A stretch of 64,000 nt of DNA from Platynereis dumerilii (Eukaryota > Annelida > Polychaeta > Phyllodocida > Nereididae): positions 45,969,289 to 46,033,288 of the forward strand of contig JAPTHN010000004.1 of NCBI GenBank assembly GCA_026936325.1. Direction: 5' to 3'. The translations under genes and the position numbers were made by a program. Below the pieces are notes generated by a model, which did no database searches, was not told the origin of the DNA, and saw only the letters and a list, made by a program, of their open reading frames with translations. Every line of letters starts with the position of its first letter. Position 1 is the stretch's first letter. Positions 35,701 through 46,661 of this stretch are shown one piece after another.

Positions 35701-38700
35701 ATTATAGAATAAGAAACAGTTCAAAATGCCTACATTTCTCTAACAGCTTCCGCAAAGTGATAGTCTTCTGCCAAGTAATGACCAAATTCTTGCATTCCTC
35801 CTTTCTTGTCCAGTATTTCTTTTCTGAAGAGACATGACATTCCACAGGAACAATTAACTCCCAGGAGATTGAGGAACAAGTAGCTCTTAGAATGAAAAGT
35901 GCCAAAATATAGCTGCAAAGAAAAAAAAATTGAAAGATTATTGAACAACATACAGGTAAGCATCAGTCTGGTGAAAATGATAATTAGTTTCGTATGCTGC
36001 AGGATTGCAGCTCCAATTTTCCAAAAGTTTTATTCAACATTGAAGTACACCAGAGTAAGACGCAACAATCACATTCTCTAAGGAAGTAGACAAGGCCACC
36101 AGACAAAATTTTTTGAGTTCCCTACACTCAGTTTATGTGGACCGCTCGCAGGAGCACGCAGAATTTCATACTTGCCACTAGGTGGCAACACATGACAGCA
36201 TATGTTCGGCCAAGGCTGGAAAAAGCAGTGGCAATGAACAGCGGTCCACTTGTGGACAGGGTAAGCATGGCTCTGTTCCACAAAGATTCAGAATGCCATG
36301 ACCTGACTCAATTTCATGGAGAAAAAAACATTTCACTTAACAACCTCTGATGCCCCTTGCAGTCAATGAATAAAATTTACTACCTTTTTATGCTGGTCCT
36401 CATGGGCAATTTGCGTTGAACAATTCAAAGGACATAATTTTTGCGATAGAGGGTACCATTCAACCTTGTATTTTGAAAATCAGATTTTTCAGGATTATAA
36501 ACCACCCCCCCCCCCAATATAATGGACAATCTCCGGGTTTGTGCACATGAGCATTTAATTTGTGTATTAAAATTTTAAGGATAGATCTCACATTGGGAAA
36601 GAAATTATTAAATCAGCAGTTTCCATGAAATTGATAAAATTCTGTTGAGAAATACACAAGCGCACTCCCTAGGGGGTTCCTTGAATATCTAATTGTCACC
36701 CCATTACCTGTTCGAGGGCCGCTGCAAAGCCGGAACGATAAGTGCTATATGGCATTTGGTGAACCATCCCAACATCGTCTGCTAAACATTCAATCATTGA
36801 TAACAATGTATGGTCATCCACTGAAATGTAACAACAAAAGCTTTCTCAAATGATTGGTTCGTATTCAAATAATAAAAAAGACAATCTTGAAAAAAAGAAA
36901 ATTAAGGTGAAATATATCATGCCGCCAATTAAAAAACAAGGTTTATGTTACAAGAGAGCAACAAAGAGGGAACTGATTCAAGTCATTGATAGGGGAGACC
37001 GGGGCTGGTTGTCACAGGGGCAGGTTGTCACACTTTTTATTGCACTAAACCATGGAGTCACACAGCTCAGCCAATCATTGTTTATTGCTTTTATAGCCCA
37101 CTGGAGTCTTTGGGAAAAATCTTGACCCCTGGAAGGGAGTTGGGTAGGCACACGGTCTGTTCAAAATTTCCTGTCACAAAAAGTAATTTTTTTACCTTCA
37201 ACTTGCATGCAATGCTAGTCTTTATCAAATGGTTGTTGAAAAAGGTACAGTTAATGCCCTTACCAATGGCTTACCATGTAGACATGTCTTTAAATCATGG
37301 TAACAAGTAGTGAAAATTTTAATAAAAATGGCCTTGGTCACCCGTTTTTGGAATTTTCATCAATCGGGGCAGGTTGTCACAAAAAGACAGGGCAGGTTGT
37401 CACAAAAAGACAGGGCAGGTTGTCACACTTTTTGGAGCTGGTTGTTACCTATTAGAACCAGGCTTTTACACCAAAAAACTACCAAAAATATAAATTTGTG
37501 CTTTATACATGCTATTAATGACTGAAGATGTATGCAGATATTGCATTGTGTTTATATAAATCGATTTCAAATTTATAGACAAACTTGTAAAAAAAATCGT
37601 AAAATCCTCCTCCAAATCAGAATGCTTTCCTGCTGATTGGTAAGCCTTCCTTTTTGACACCCTTGTACACAGTAGCATGTTTGTTAAGGTCTTCACTGGG
37701 CAAGTAAAGGATTCCTCATATGTCCAAAATAACTTTTCTTGGTCAAGATCTTCCCTACAGAGTTCCACTTCCTGCATCTGAGCTCTTAACCAAAAGTGTG
37801 ACACCCTGACCCGAGAGTGTGACAACCTGCCCTGAAAATGTGACAACATGCCCCGAATTCTGAATTTAAAAAAATGTCCAATAGGACATCAAGATTTCGA
37901 ATGATATAGGTATATATTCACCAGATAGGTTTAAGTTACTCCCCTTTTGCTATTCATGTAGAATGGCAGTGCTCCTGCATATTTTATATAGAAATAGTAG
38001 CATGTTTAAGTTTTACACACTGTGACAACCTGCTCCTGTGACAACCAGTCCCGGTCTCCCCTACAACAGCTAGTGCTATATTACATCACAATGACATAGG
38101 GTGTTATGATGGAAATGTGGATTGTATCATCAAATGGTACTAAAGTACAAATTCGATTGCTTTTTATAATCATGATGTTAATTATAATCATTTAGTAATC
38201 TGTTAAAATAAAAGTACATACTCAGCAAGCCAGCATCAGAAATGAGCAAAAGCTTGTACTTGGCAGCCTCATAGCCTAAAATCATATTGTTAATCTTTGG
38301 GTTTATTCCGACTACTTTTCCACCTATAAAAAAGAAAACAGTTTTAACCCAGATTAGGTGGACAAAAATTAAAGTGCACAACTAAAACAATGCAAATTGT
38401 AGTCTGTTTTAATGGCCACATGCAAGCATTAGAAACTTTGGCAGTTACTGTCAAGCCCTTGAAAATTTTTGAAAGGCAAAGTCTACACACCAAAAATTTT
38501 ACAGTTGCATCCCATTGGTATTGATAAATTTGACAGCTTCTGTCTTCTGCTGGAGCAAATGATGGTCTGATTCTATTGTAACTACTTCCAATGACGCCAT
38601 ATATTACGCTGGGTACTCACCAAGTGACCTAATTAAGGATTTTTTTGTTTACATTTTTTTTACTTGTTCTCTTATATAGAACAAACAACAAACTTTGCCA

Positions 38701-41700
38701 CACAGCCAGTATGCTGTCTTATGGTAAAAGTAATACATTCAAAAAAATTGGAATTTATTTATTAAGTTTTCTTGGAGATAAGGCAGTTTTGGTAGATTTT
38801 AGTGCATTTTTTACTAGAATCACCAAATTTTTTATTGATGAATAATAAATGTTTGTAATTTCACGCAAGGACGTCTCATACATTAATACAGCATAATGGC
38901 TATGTTATATGATATTGTAATTGAATTGGTTTCTAGTCCAAAATTAAAATTTTTATGATTAACTAGGTCCTTTCTCATAGAGCAAACGGTAATACACGTG
39001 TGTATAGGGCATGTCACAATAAAAAAACTCATGGTACAGTGTTAACCTCAGGGACTGCTTCAGCAGTTTGAAATTTGGAGATTCAGGGGGTTTATAAACT
39101 TGATTGTTAGGCACAGCCAACCAAAACTTCTAAGATCTTACTGAATTAATAGTTCAGGCCTGCAAGCAGTGATTAGGGAAAATAACTAAAACTATACATT
39201 GGACCTTGCTGCTTTCAAACTGCAAAATGTACATGTACTTTTTTGCCAATTTACTCAACAAAAAAAAGTCATATGAATTCATTAGCAAGAGTGTAGAATG
39301 ACAATGTCAGAATGGCAATGTTTACTTACCAACAAACACCTGAGCATCAACATTTGGGTATTTTTCCAGCAGTTGCAGGACCAAGGGGTAGGCCTCATCC
39401 GAAGATTGCTCTACACAAAATAGGAGTTCATACTGAAATGAGAAAACATAGACAATTTTTTAACACAATTAGGCAATATATCTGAACATTTATCGAATAA
39501 CAGTAGTATGGCCTCACCTTTGGCATTTTGGCAAATAATTTTGACACTTTTGGAAGTTCCTGGTGTCAACTTCATTGCTCCCTGCTTAATTTGGGAACAC
39601 TGTAAAATTTAAAATTTTGAGGCAACTTAAATATTTAGCAAACATAGCAGCTTGTTGTTTTGAGTTATGATAATCCTTCTGTTGTCATAACTTTGAACAA
39701 CAAGCTATGTCAGCTCAAAGGAATTGATAAACCATCTCACTCAATCATTTAAGCTGACTCAAAATTCCACTTTCATATTGAAGCTTCCTTACGGGCCACA
39801 ATTTCGGAAGTAACCAACTTCAAAATATTCACTGCTCCAAAAGTCCAAATGCTGAGGCTAATATTTGGTCTCAATTTTTACGGTATCGATACTCAATACA
39901 AAAACAACCAATTCTTAAATATGAGGTTTTCAAATACTCACTTTAGGATATGGCATTGTGAAGAAACTTTCCAAATTCTGGAGAAGGTTGGCATCTGCCC
40001 CTGAGAGAGGTTTTAAAATGGATACTCCAGGCAGTGATGCATCCCCTGGCAGAAGCTTGGGTTTTCTGTGAAGAAACCATTTCCTGCAAGAGGGAAATTC
40101 AAATTTATATATGCTGAACAGCAAAAATGGCCATGGAAAGCTTTGTGCTTTTAAGATATTCTCTATTGACAGTTCTCAGAACTACTATCTCAGTTGTTTT
40201 AATTTGCATATCACCAATACTGAAAGTTAAAATGAAACATGTCATGCTCAAAAAGGCTAATAGTATTGACACATTTTGTAAGAGAATAATTGTACATATA
40301 TTGGTTGACAATAAGGTCATAAAAATTGATCAGTATGTAATTTTCTTTTTCGTATTGGATATAAGTACCAATAAATAATATTTAAACAAAGTTAGACTTA
40401 TCATTAAGCGACTCCCACTTATTTTTTGAAAACTAGAAAAATATAAACACAAGCATTAGACCAAAATAAATTACATATAGAGTAGGTCGGGGCAAGAAGC
40501 CCGGGTTAGGTGAGAGGCCCGCCCAGGCTTATATCCAAACTTACATTTTTGGTGCATTTATCTATTGATAGGGTTGAAGCTAGAGGCGTTTTAGGTGACG
40601 TCACAAATTTTCAGGGCAAACAGCACCAAACCATAGTAGAAATTAAAGGAAGAAAAAACTGTGAATGGTTTTTGTAACTTTGACTAATTCTTTGAAAGGG
40701 GTTGTCAGAAATAACTTCGGAAATTTTTTAAAGTATAATGGATATCTGCATTGCTTCACTTTATGAATATCACATTAGAATGATTTGGATCATGTTTTTT
40801 GCATTTTAATTCAAAATATAGAGGTCAAATTAAAATATGTGGGTTTGGGGCGAGAGGCCCCACATGATATTGGGCATGAGGCCTCTTTCACTGGGAGGTC
40901 GAAGCTGCTTCAGAAACCATTATTAATGTGTACTTTACCTTAAATCTTGATAGAATAGCTAATTAAAATAGAAAAAAATTGGGCCCAAAATTGAAACAGG
41001 GCAAAAAATAAAATAAAATAAAAGTATGAACAGAAAAATTCTGAAATTCAGAAAAAGTGAATAGAATGCCTTAAAAAGGATAGAAGAACCCTAAGAAATA
41101 ACTTTTAGGCTGAATGTGCTCGCAAAAAAATTGCCATAGGATTATAATAGGGGGGCTTCTTGCCCGATGGGTGGGGTAAGAAGCCAATTTTTATTTTTTT
41201 ACAAAAATGGCCGTAACTCCTTTATTAAAATTGGTAGACATTTGTTTCCCTTCCTGACAGCATAAGCATTCAAATAATTGCCCATAAAAAGTAGGTCAAA
41301 TCGCACCTCGAAGTTAAGGGGGGCCGCATGCCCCGACCTACTCTACACATCGTATAATTTTACGTTACACCATTGTTACATATGATGTCATATTTGCAGA
41401 CAGTGAGACTAAATGTGATTTTTTTTCTAGGACAAGTTATTCAATTGGAATAAATGATGTCATAAGCTTTTTGATGTGACTGGTCCCTCTTGAATACAAT
41501 GTATATTGTCATTGAAAAAAAAATTCACATTAATGTTTACTAATGAAATTGTAATTGTAAATTGAAACAGGCATTTAGTTTAAATCACATATCTTCTTTG
41601 TAATGGAAAGAAGAGATTTTAGAAATTTGAAGGCAGCTGCTCTTGGTTCATTTTACAGACAGACCCTTAAATATTATAAAAGGATGAAATTGAGGTATTT

Positions 41701-42947
41701 CCATGGTGTAAAATGCTGTGGTGGAAAGGATTAGCAAAATGTATATACATGTAAGCTACTAACTGGAGGGAGCTCCATAACCCTACACTACAGTACAGGG
41801 TGGCAGGGTATTTAAATAGCCAGCTGAATGACCCACCTAACTCACTACCATAAGGTACTTGACCAACTATTTCATTTACACCATCCTTCAGAGGAGAGGT
41901 TGGTGAACCAAATAATTGTCACATCAAACCATAATTTGTATTTTAAAGTAATTACAATCAAATTGCATATATTTTTTTAATCCTATGTTGGCCTACATAT
42001 ATATAATTCAATTTTGAAATGTCACTTTTGTACAGCGCATAGAAAAATTATATGATATAGCGCTTGTAAAAATACTGGAATAAATAAAAATTTTAATATC
42101 GTGTAACACTGGGGAAGAAAAAAAACCAACCATTATATTCTTTCTGTCCCTATCTCTCTCTGAAAGATTCACCTAAAAAAAATCAATTTAAAGGAACCTA
42201 AAATCTCCATTTCAAAGAGTCACCGACCCACCCCAGGGAGTAATAGTCAGCTGGGTGGCAGAGTGGTTAAGGCTGTCCCTTGCTCTGCTGAAGGTTGTTG
42301 CCTACATCGGGTAAGGGGGGGGAGGGTTGGTCTAGTGGTAGCATGCTGGACTGCCAATCGCTGGGTCCAGGGTTCGAATCCAGCTCTTGCCGGGTCACCT
42401 TGGCCTATGTTGGACGGCTGTTTCAATCATCCTTTGCCTCATTGCCGTGTCCTCCTCCTGTCCTATTTGGCATACCAAGTGCATAAATACATGACGTAAA
42501 GCCCCAATCATCCATCCATCCATCCTACATCGGTTAAAAAAAATGGACTAAACCCAGATAGGAAACCCAAACTTTTCAGGGCACCTTCATGAGCAAAATC
42601 CCTGCTGGAAGTCGCCTAGATGAGATGTCAAATGGGCGGTCACTTGTATCAGTGTATGTGCTGAGCAAGTACATGCAGGCATCCCTCTCATTGGGTAAAT
42701 GTGTAATTATAACATGTTGAGGACTCCCGCTGTCTCTCAAATCTCTCCAATCAACCCTGATGAGCACCAGAACTGGACTTAGAGGGCTGCACTTACCATA
42801 TATCTTTCTATTATTATATGTCGTAAATTGTCACAGTTATACTTACCCATAGAAGATACTTCCCAAGTGAAAAATCCACTGCGCTACCCAAATTATTAAA
42901 ACAGGTAGAAAGAGTAAGCCAATGAATACATCCCAAGCTGCAGTCAT
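32471..42947 (-). CDS. UGCG: Ceramide glucosyltransferase, complete 9-exon gene
   Basis: Transfers glucose from UDP-glucose to ceramide on the cytosolic face of the Golgi, the first step to glycosphingolipids (GT21 family). Coding exons: 42847-42947, 39942-40083, 39330-39432, 38222-38323, 36708-36820, 35734-35912, 35288-35374, 34383-34572, 32471-32731. All introns are GT...AG and the phases agree, giving 1278 nt and 425 residues (human protein 394). Visible: N-terminal membrane anchor (about 7-30), [12 protein letters not shown] (about 51-62), Asp93 in SSDEA, Asp145 in SDAGL, Asp237 in AEDY, RMIRW at 273-277, His194 and Cys208 at the inhibitor-sensitive positions, then two C-terminal membrane segments (about 294-338). 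The residue before Asp93 is Ser where human has Asp, and the C-terminus runs about 30 residues longer. The 5' UTR was not defined. Confidence 0.97.
32794..33584. mobile_element. TTAA-flanked MITE in UGCG intron 8
   Basis: Ends are TTAA-GGTGGCTCGCTACTCGTG and CACGAGTATCGAGCCACC-TTAA, an 18-bp inverted repeat with one mismatch. A second, 5'-truncated copy is at about 46930-47683, with long near-identical stretches such as cacagtaaaaaaattaag. 791 bp, no transposase. Confidence 0.85.
34383..34572 (-). CDS. UGCG: UGCG coding exon 8
   Basis: Acceptor ttgcag, donor gtatgt, ending in phase 0. Completes RMIRW with the split Arg codon and encodes the two hydrophobic C-terminal membrane segments. Confidence 0.95.
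35288..35374 (-). CDS. UGCG: UGCG coding exon 7
   Basis: Acceptor gttacag, donor gtacga, ending in phase 2. Encodes [15 protein letters not shown] and QFHDRMI, the first part of the RxxRW motif. Confidence 0.93.
35734..35912 (-). CDS. UGCG: UGCG coding exon 6
   Basis: Acceptor tttgcag, donor gtaggc, ending in phase 2. Encodes [24 protein letters not shown] and [13 protein letters not shown], with His194, Cys208 and the third Asp (Asp237). Confidence 0.95.
36708..36820 (-). CDS. UGCG: UGCG coding exon 5
   Basis: Acceptor atttcag, donor gtaatg, ending in phase 0. Encodes [20 protein letters not shown], matching the human GLVHGLPYVADRQGFAA region. Confidence 0.95.
36992..38061. mobile_element. 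TA-flanked MITE in UGCG intron 4 with iterated end motif
   Basis: Ends are TA-GGGGAGACCGGGGCTGG and CCAGTCCCGGTCTCCCC-TA; the inverted repeat runs about 38 bp. The end motif gg(g)gcaggttgtcac recurs inside: about 37016 and three times at 37366-37430 in direct orientation with a caaaaagacag spacer. It recurs in the opposite orientation (gtgacaacctgcc, gtgacaacatgcc) at 37800-37855. No transposase frame. Confidence 0.85.
38222..38323 (-). CDS. UGCG: UGCG coding exon 4
   Basis: Acceptor ttatag, donor gtatgt, ending in phase 1. Encodes [13 protein letters not shown] and LISDAGLL with the second conserved Asp (Asp145). Confidence 0.95.
39330..39432 (-). CDS. UGCG: UGCG coding exon 3
   Basis: Acceptor atttcag, donor gtaagt, ending in phase 1. 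Encodes [19 protein letters not shown] and [11 protein letters not shown], with the first catalytic-region Asp (Asp93). Confidence 0.95.
39597..39771. mobile_element. Palindromic MITE in UGCG intron 2
   Basis: acactgtaaaattt at the left and an imperfect palindrome through agcttgttgttttgagttat / ataactttgaacaacaagct, with the right flank catctcactcaatcatttaa shared with the copy at 22204-22402. Confidence 0.7.
39942..40083 (-). CDS. UGCG: UGCG coding exon 2
   Basis: Acceptor cttgcag, donor gtgagt, ending in phase 0. Encodes the stretch with [17 protein letters not shown], the start of the glycosyltransferase domain, and ends FFTMPYPK. Confidence 0.95.
40480..41343. mobile_element. TA-flanked MITE in UGCG intron 1
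   Basis: Ends are TA-GAGTAGGTCGGGGCA and TGCCCCGACCTACTC-TA, a perfect 15-bp inverted repeat. Inside, short variants of ggggcaagaagcccg and ggggcgagaggcccc recur in both orientations (40490, 40508, 40848, 41152, 41175). No transposase. The G-rich ends and inner reiteration recall the MITE at 36992-38061, but the sequences differ. Confidence 0.8.
42311..42523 (+). mobile_element. tRNA-derived SINE in UGCG intron 1
   Basis: Head with A box ttggtctagtggta and B box gggttcgaatcc, resembling tRNA-Gly with a GCC-like loop; the tail ends in (atcc)n. Target duplication cctacatcgg at 42301-42310 and 42524-42533. It has landed in an older tRNA-like fragment (42247-42300, ggtggcagagtggttaaggc), so one SINE sits inside another. 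Confidence 0.85.
42847..42947 (-). CDS. UGCG: UGCG coding exon 1
   Basis: ATG at 42947-42945 begins [20 protein letters not shown], the membrane anchor. Donor gtaagt follows at 42846-42841; intron phase 2. The start is chosen because the membrane segment begins at once, as in the vertebrate enzyme. Confidence 0.9.
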
Positions 42948-44389
42948 AACTCAGTCCAAAGATGTAAGTCAATCGACAATAATAATATTATGTTTTGGTA
43001 AAGAAAATGAAATGCCAATGCTGAAGTTTGACTCTTTGTCCTGCAAATATGTGTCAGGAAGGGACTAGGATAACTTCCAGGTTAGGCCTATTGAAAAGAG
43101 ATTAACTGCTTGTGTGCGAGCTGGACATCGATTATTTGTGATGTAAAAATGATTAATAGTACGGTAGAGTGCCACCTGTAAGTAAGTGAAATGCGTGATA
43201 TTGTGCCATTGCATGCATCAATGCTAAACATCCTCAACCAAACTGCTTGCGGAGGCACAAATTCTCATCCGATGAGAAGAAAACATATTTGGTCATAAAG
43301 GCCGATGTGTTAGACATGGAGGATAACAATGGCAGCCAATGTTCTTTTGCTGTAGTCCGAGTTAGGTATGGGTCAAAATCTTTGATAAGTAAGTGAAACA
43401 CAGGCCCAATGTTATTTTATAGGGAAAGTTGGTTCACACATGCGTAAATATATTAATTAAGAAGATTGAAATGTCAGTTCTTTGAGATCAGTTCATTTTT
43501 GCCTTTTATGTTCTCTTGCTTGGACCTCAGCTGCATGGATCAGATTTTGAATGTGTGGAGGCGAATGTCCATTTCAGACTGCTTTTCCCTGATGGTTTGG
43601 AATTAGCACAGAAATGACATCAAAGGGTAAATTGATTGCACTCCTGCACAATCTGTGCTTGGTATTGTAATCCATGATCATGTACAATAAACAATGATTA
43701 TACAGTGAAATATGGATCATTTTTCACAAATTATGTTGGGTTCTAGAAGTGAGTCATTGATTTTCAATTTTTTTCAAATTTTTGCTAGGTTTGTCCCCTA
43801 CATATAATATTTTCCTGGTTAGGTTTGAGAAGAGGACACCCTCACAAACATTTTTATGTACAACACTAAATTGTCTTGCTGGCTTTGCATGGCTATTTCA
43901 CAATATAAGAGGTCACAGTGTTTTGATCATGACATGTTACTTCAAATGTATAGCCATTTCTTGCTTCCATGATAATCATAACAATACATATAATGTATAG
44001 AACCAAAATTGGTCAGCCAGTTTGAAGTGTTTCCCCAAGTTGTTTGATCAGACACAAAAACCTCAACAGTAATCTTCGGTATATAAGAAACACCATCATT
44101 GATATTTAAGAAAAAATATCAAAATTAATGATTTACAAATCATGTGATTGATAAATATATGCCTTGGAAATAGTTCTGCACCAGTTTCATCAAGGACCAG
44201 CTTTTTACGTGGCCGGATTTAGATAGCTGACATTGTTGGCCACATTTTTATAAAGCGGGTCGTCTTCAAAAAGAGCTAAAAAGGGCTTCGTATTTCATCT
44301 ATACTTACAGGTATTGTCATGAGACTGGAGTCCGTAATCATGACCACCAACAGTTTCACAATCTTATACACAGGCATATTAATAGTGTG
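42948..44389. other. Region upstream of UGCG
   Basis: Presumed 5' UTR, promoter and intergenic DNA of UGCG. I could not identify a TATA box, a CpG-rich block or another exon with confidence. Confidence 0.4.
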
Positions 44390-45900
44390 AGTATCGCACG
44401 AGAAGATGATTATGAGTAATTTGAGGAAGAACTCTTCTCATACTTTTCTCACATTAGTCATGTGGATCCCATCAGCTTCCCTGAATTATTAAAGAGTGAT
44501 CAATCTGCGAGTAATTAATGACAGAATGCCGCAAAGAAGAGTTGGATGATGGCACCTCATGAGATGGAGTGACTTGCGAAGTTTCCTCATTTGCCACAAG
44601 AGAGTACCCGAGCCTTGCCGGATTTTGTTACAAAATATATCGTTGTCTCACAAGTTTTCTTTGCAAAAACACATTTGTTCGTAGTTGAATAATTATTTTT
44701 TGCAATTAATTTGCATTGCCATCAGATTGCCTTAAAAAGGAATATATTTCTAGTCATGCAATGAAGTACGGTAGGCTACTTGCCTTTTGAAACATGGTAA
44801 TACATGTACATCTATAGACAATGAGTGGACAAAAGGAAATCAATTTTATTTAACTGTAGTTGTGTTGGGAGTCAACAATGGAAGGCTTGTGTGGTTATTT
44901 GCTAGGGCATTGTTTAAGTTTTAACACATTTCCTAAATTCAGATTTGTTTTGAATCAACATAGATCAAATGCTACTTTTTTCCATTTTTTTCACTGAGTA
45001 AAGCAAACTAGCACATTACCTGTTCTCACAAACAGCCATTCAAATTAAAACCTCTTCTACCTAACAATTAAACTTTAATGTGTTCCGTTTCCATATAATT
45101 ATAGGCAGATGTTCAAGGGAGATAGATAGATATGGCCCTCACAATGTGAATGCGACATGGATAACAAAAAATTTCCAGCCAACCTTTTATCCGAGTTTCA
45201 CTTTCAGAGATCAGAAAGTTAATCCTACTCATGTCACAAACCAAAATCAATTATATATTGCTTCACCCAGCAAATAAAGTAAGCACCCTTCCCACATTAA
45301 CCTAACATGTAATGATATATATTGATATTTTCTTATCACAAGAGCAAAACTAAGTGGTTCTTTTCTGTGGTCAACCGTCTACCGTCCGGCTGAAACTGCG
45401 ATAAAGCTGGCCAGGAGTTCGTGGAAGCAATCTTGGCTCAAGTAATAACTGGGCTTTAGACATCACCAAGATACTAATACCATTGAAAAAGCTGGTATCT
45501 AACTGACAGTTTTGCATGTTAGCACCCAGCTAAGGATTAACGCTATTAATAACAGCAAACAAACAATCAGATTATTGTTTATTTTGCAAAAATTTTAAGT
45601 TAAAAGGTATAATAGAAGAAGCATATGATGTCTAAGTCAGTTAGATACCTCATTGTCGGGTTCTAACATGCATTTTTGTCAGTTAGATCCCTCCCTCCGG
45701 TCGGGATCTAACTGACAAAAATGCATGTTAGAACCCTCCAAATCGGTATCTAACTAATACATAAACGCTCCTGACGGTTTTAATTAGAGTGACGTTATAG
45801 GCAGCTAAGGTTGAGGTTAAAACCCTAGATGATGGATTGTTCATCAATGCTGCCTCACTGCAAATCAAAATTATTTACACACCCTGTTGCATATACACTA
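44390..45900 (+). repeat. Segmental duplication, copy P
   Basis: Pairs with 48690-52300. Shared anchors: gagaagatgattatgag, ctgaattattaaagagtgat, agaagagttggatgatggca, gtggaagcaatcttggctca, gctcctgacggttttaatta and ttgttcatcaatgctgcctc. Copy P has about 290 extra bases at 45476-45764 containing a perfect hairpin; copy Q has a 1.85-kb transposon instead. Confidence 0.75.
45658..45736. repeat. Perfect 34-bp hairpin
   Basis: Arms 45658-45691 and 45703-45736 are perfect reverse complements (gggttctaacatgcattttt ... ) with an 11-bp loop, tccctccggtc. A second, outer pair (gttagatacc near 45640 and ggtatctaac near 45744) continues it. It is part of an insertion absent from the paralogous segment, so probably a small palindromic element. 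Confidence 0.85.
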
Positions 45901-46661
45901 ACTTTACTTTGATATAAATGGTCTGGGAACTGGCATGGATGATTCCTTATGCGACTTATGAAAAGACTGATTTGACAAATATGAGTGGTTGAGTTTTATG
46001 ACTGAAGAAGGAAAAAATTATGTCAACAAGGGAGAGATCATTTACAATGAATACAAAGACTTCTAATATTTTTTTAGATATCATCATAATTCTGGCATAA
46101 TGTAGAAGGTAGGTGGAGGTACATAAACTGGACATCTTTGTTTGATCTGAGCAATTTATCTTCATATTTATGTTTGCCAACTTATGACAATATTTGTTTC
46201 TTTTTATTGCCAATATATCAAATAAGAAAATTACGTCTTCTGTTAATTACGATACTACTTCTTGTTGGTGCGTATCATAAATAATGAATTACAACTTGGC
46301 AATGCTTTGATAATTTTGGTGACTGCGCAGTAGCATGCATCAAATGCCATATATTGCCATAAAGCCAAGCATTGAATAGTGATACTATTTTTAGCTATCT
46401 TAAGAAATTTCACAGAAAACCACCCCTGGTTTATGGATTGACCCGTGGCACCACACCTTCAGGACGGTGCCTGAAAAATTAGGACTCTGCCTGCATTCTT
46501 CTTTCTTCTGCGCATGAAAGTCAACTTGGCTGTTCTTTGTTTCATAGTGGCAGCATCTGGCAGAAAGCTGGCAGACAGGATAATGTCTCACATTAGTACA
46601 TCATAAACTTTAATGGTAACGATGAGTTGATTTGCAATCCTGGAAAATTTACACATGAAAT

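Noticed and set aside
42318-42390. tRNA-Gly gene
   Set aside because: Head of a SINE with its own target duplication and an (atcc)n tail, also found at 5870-5997.
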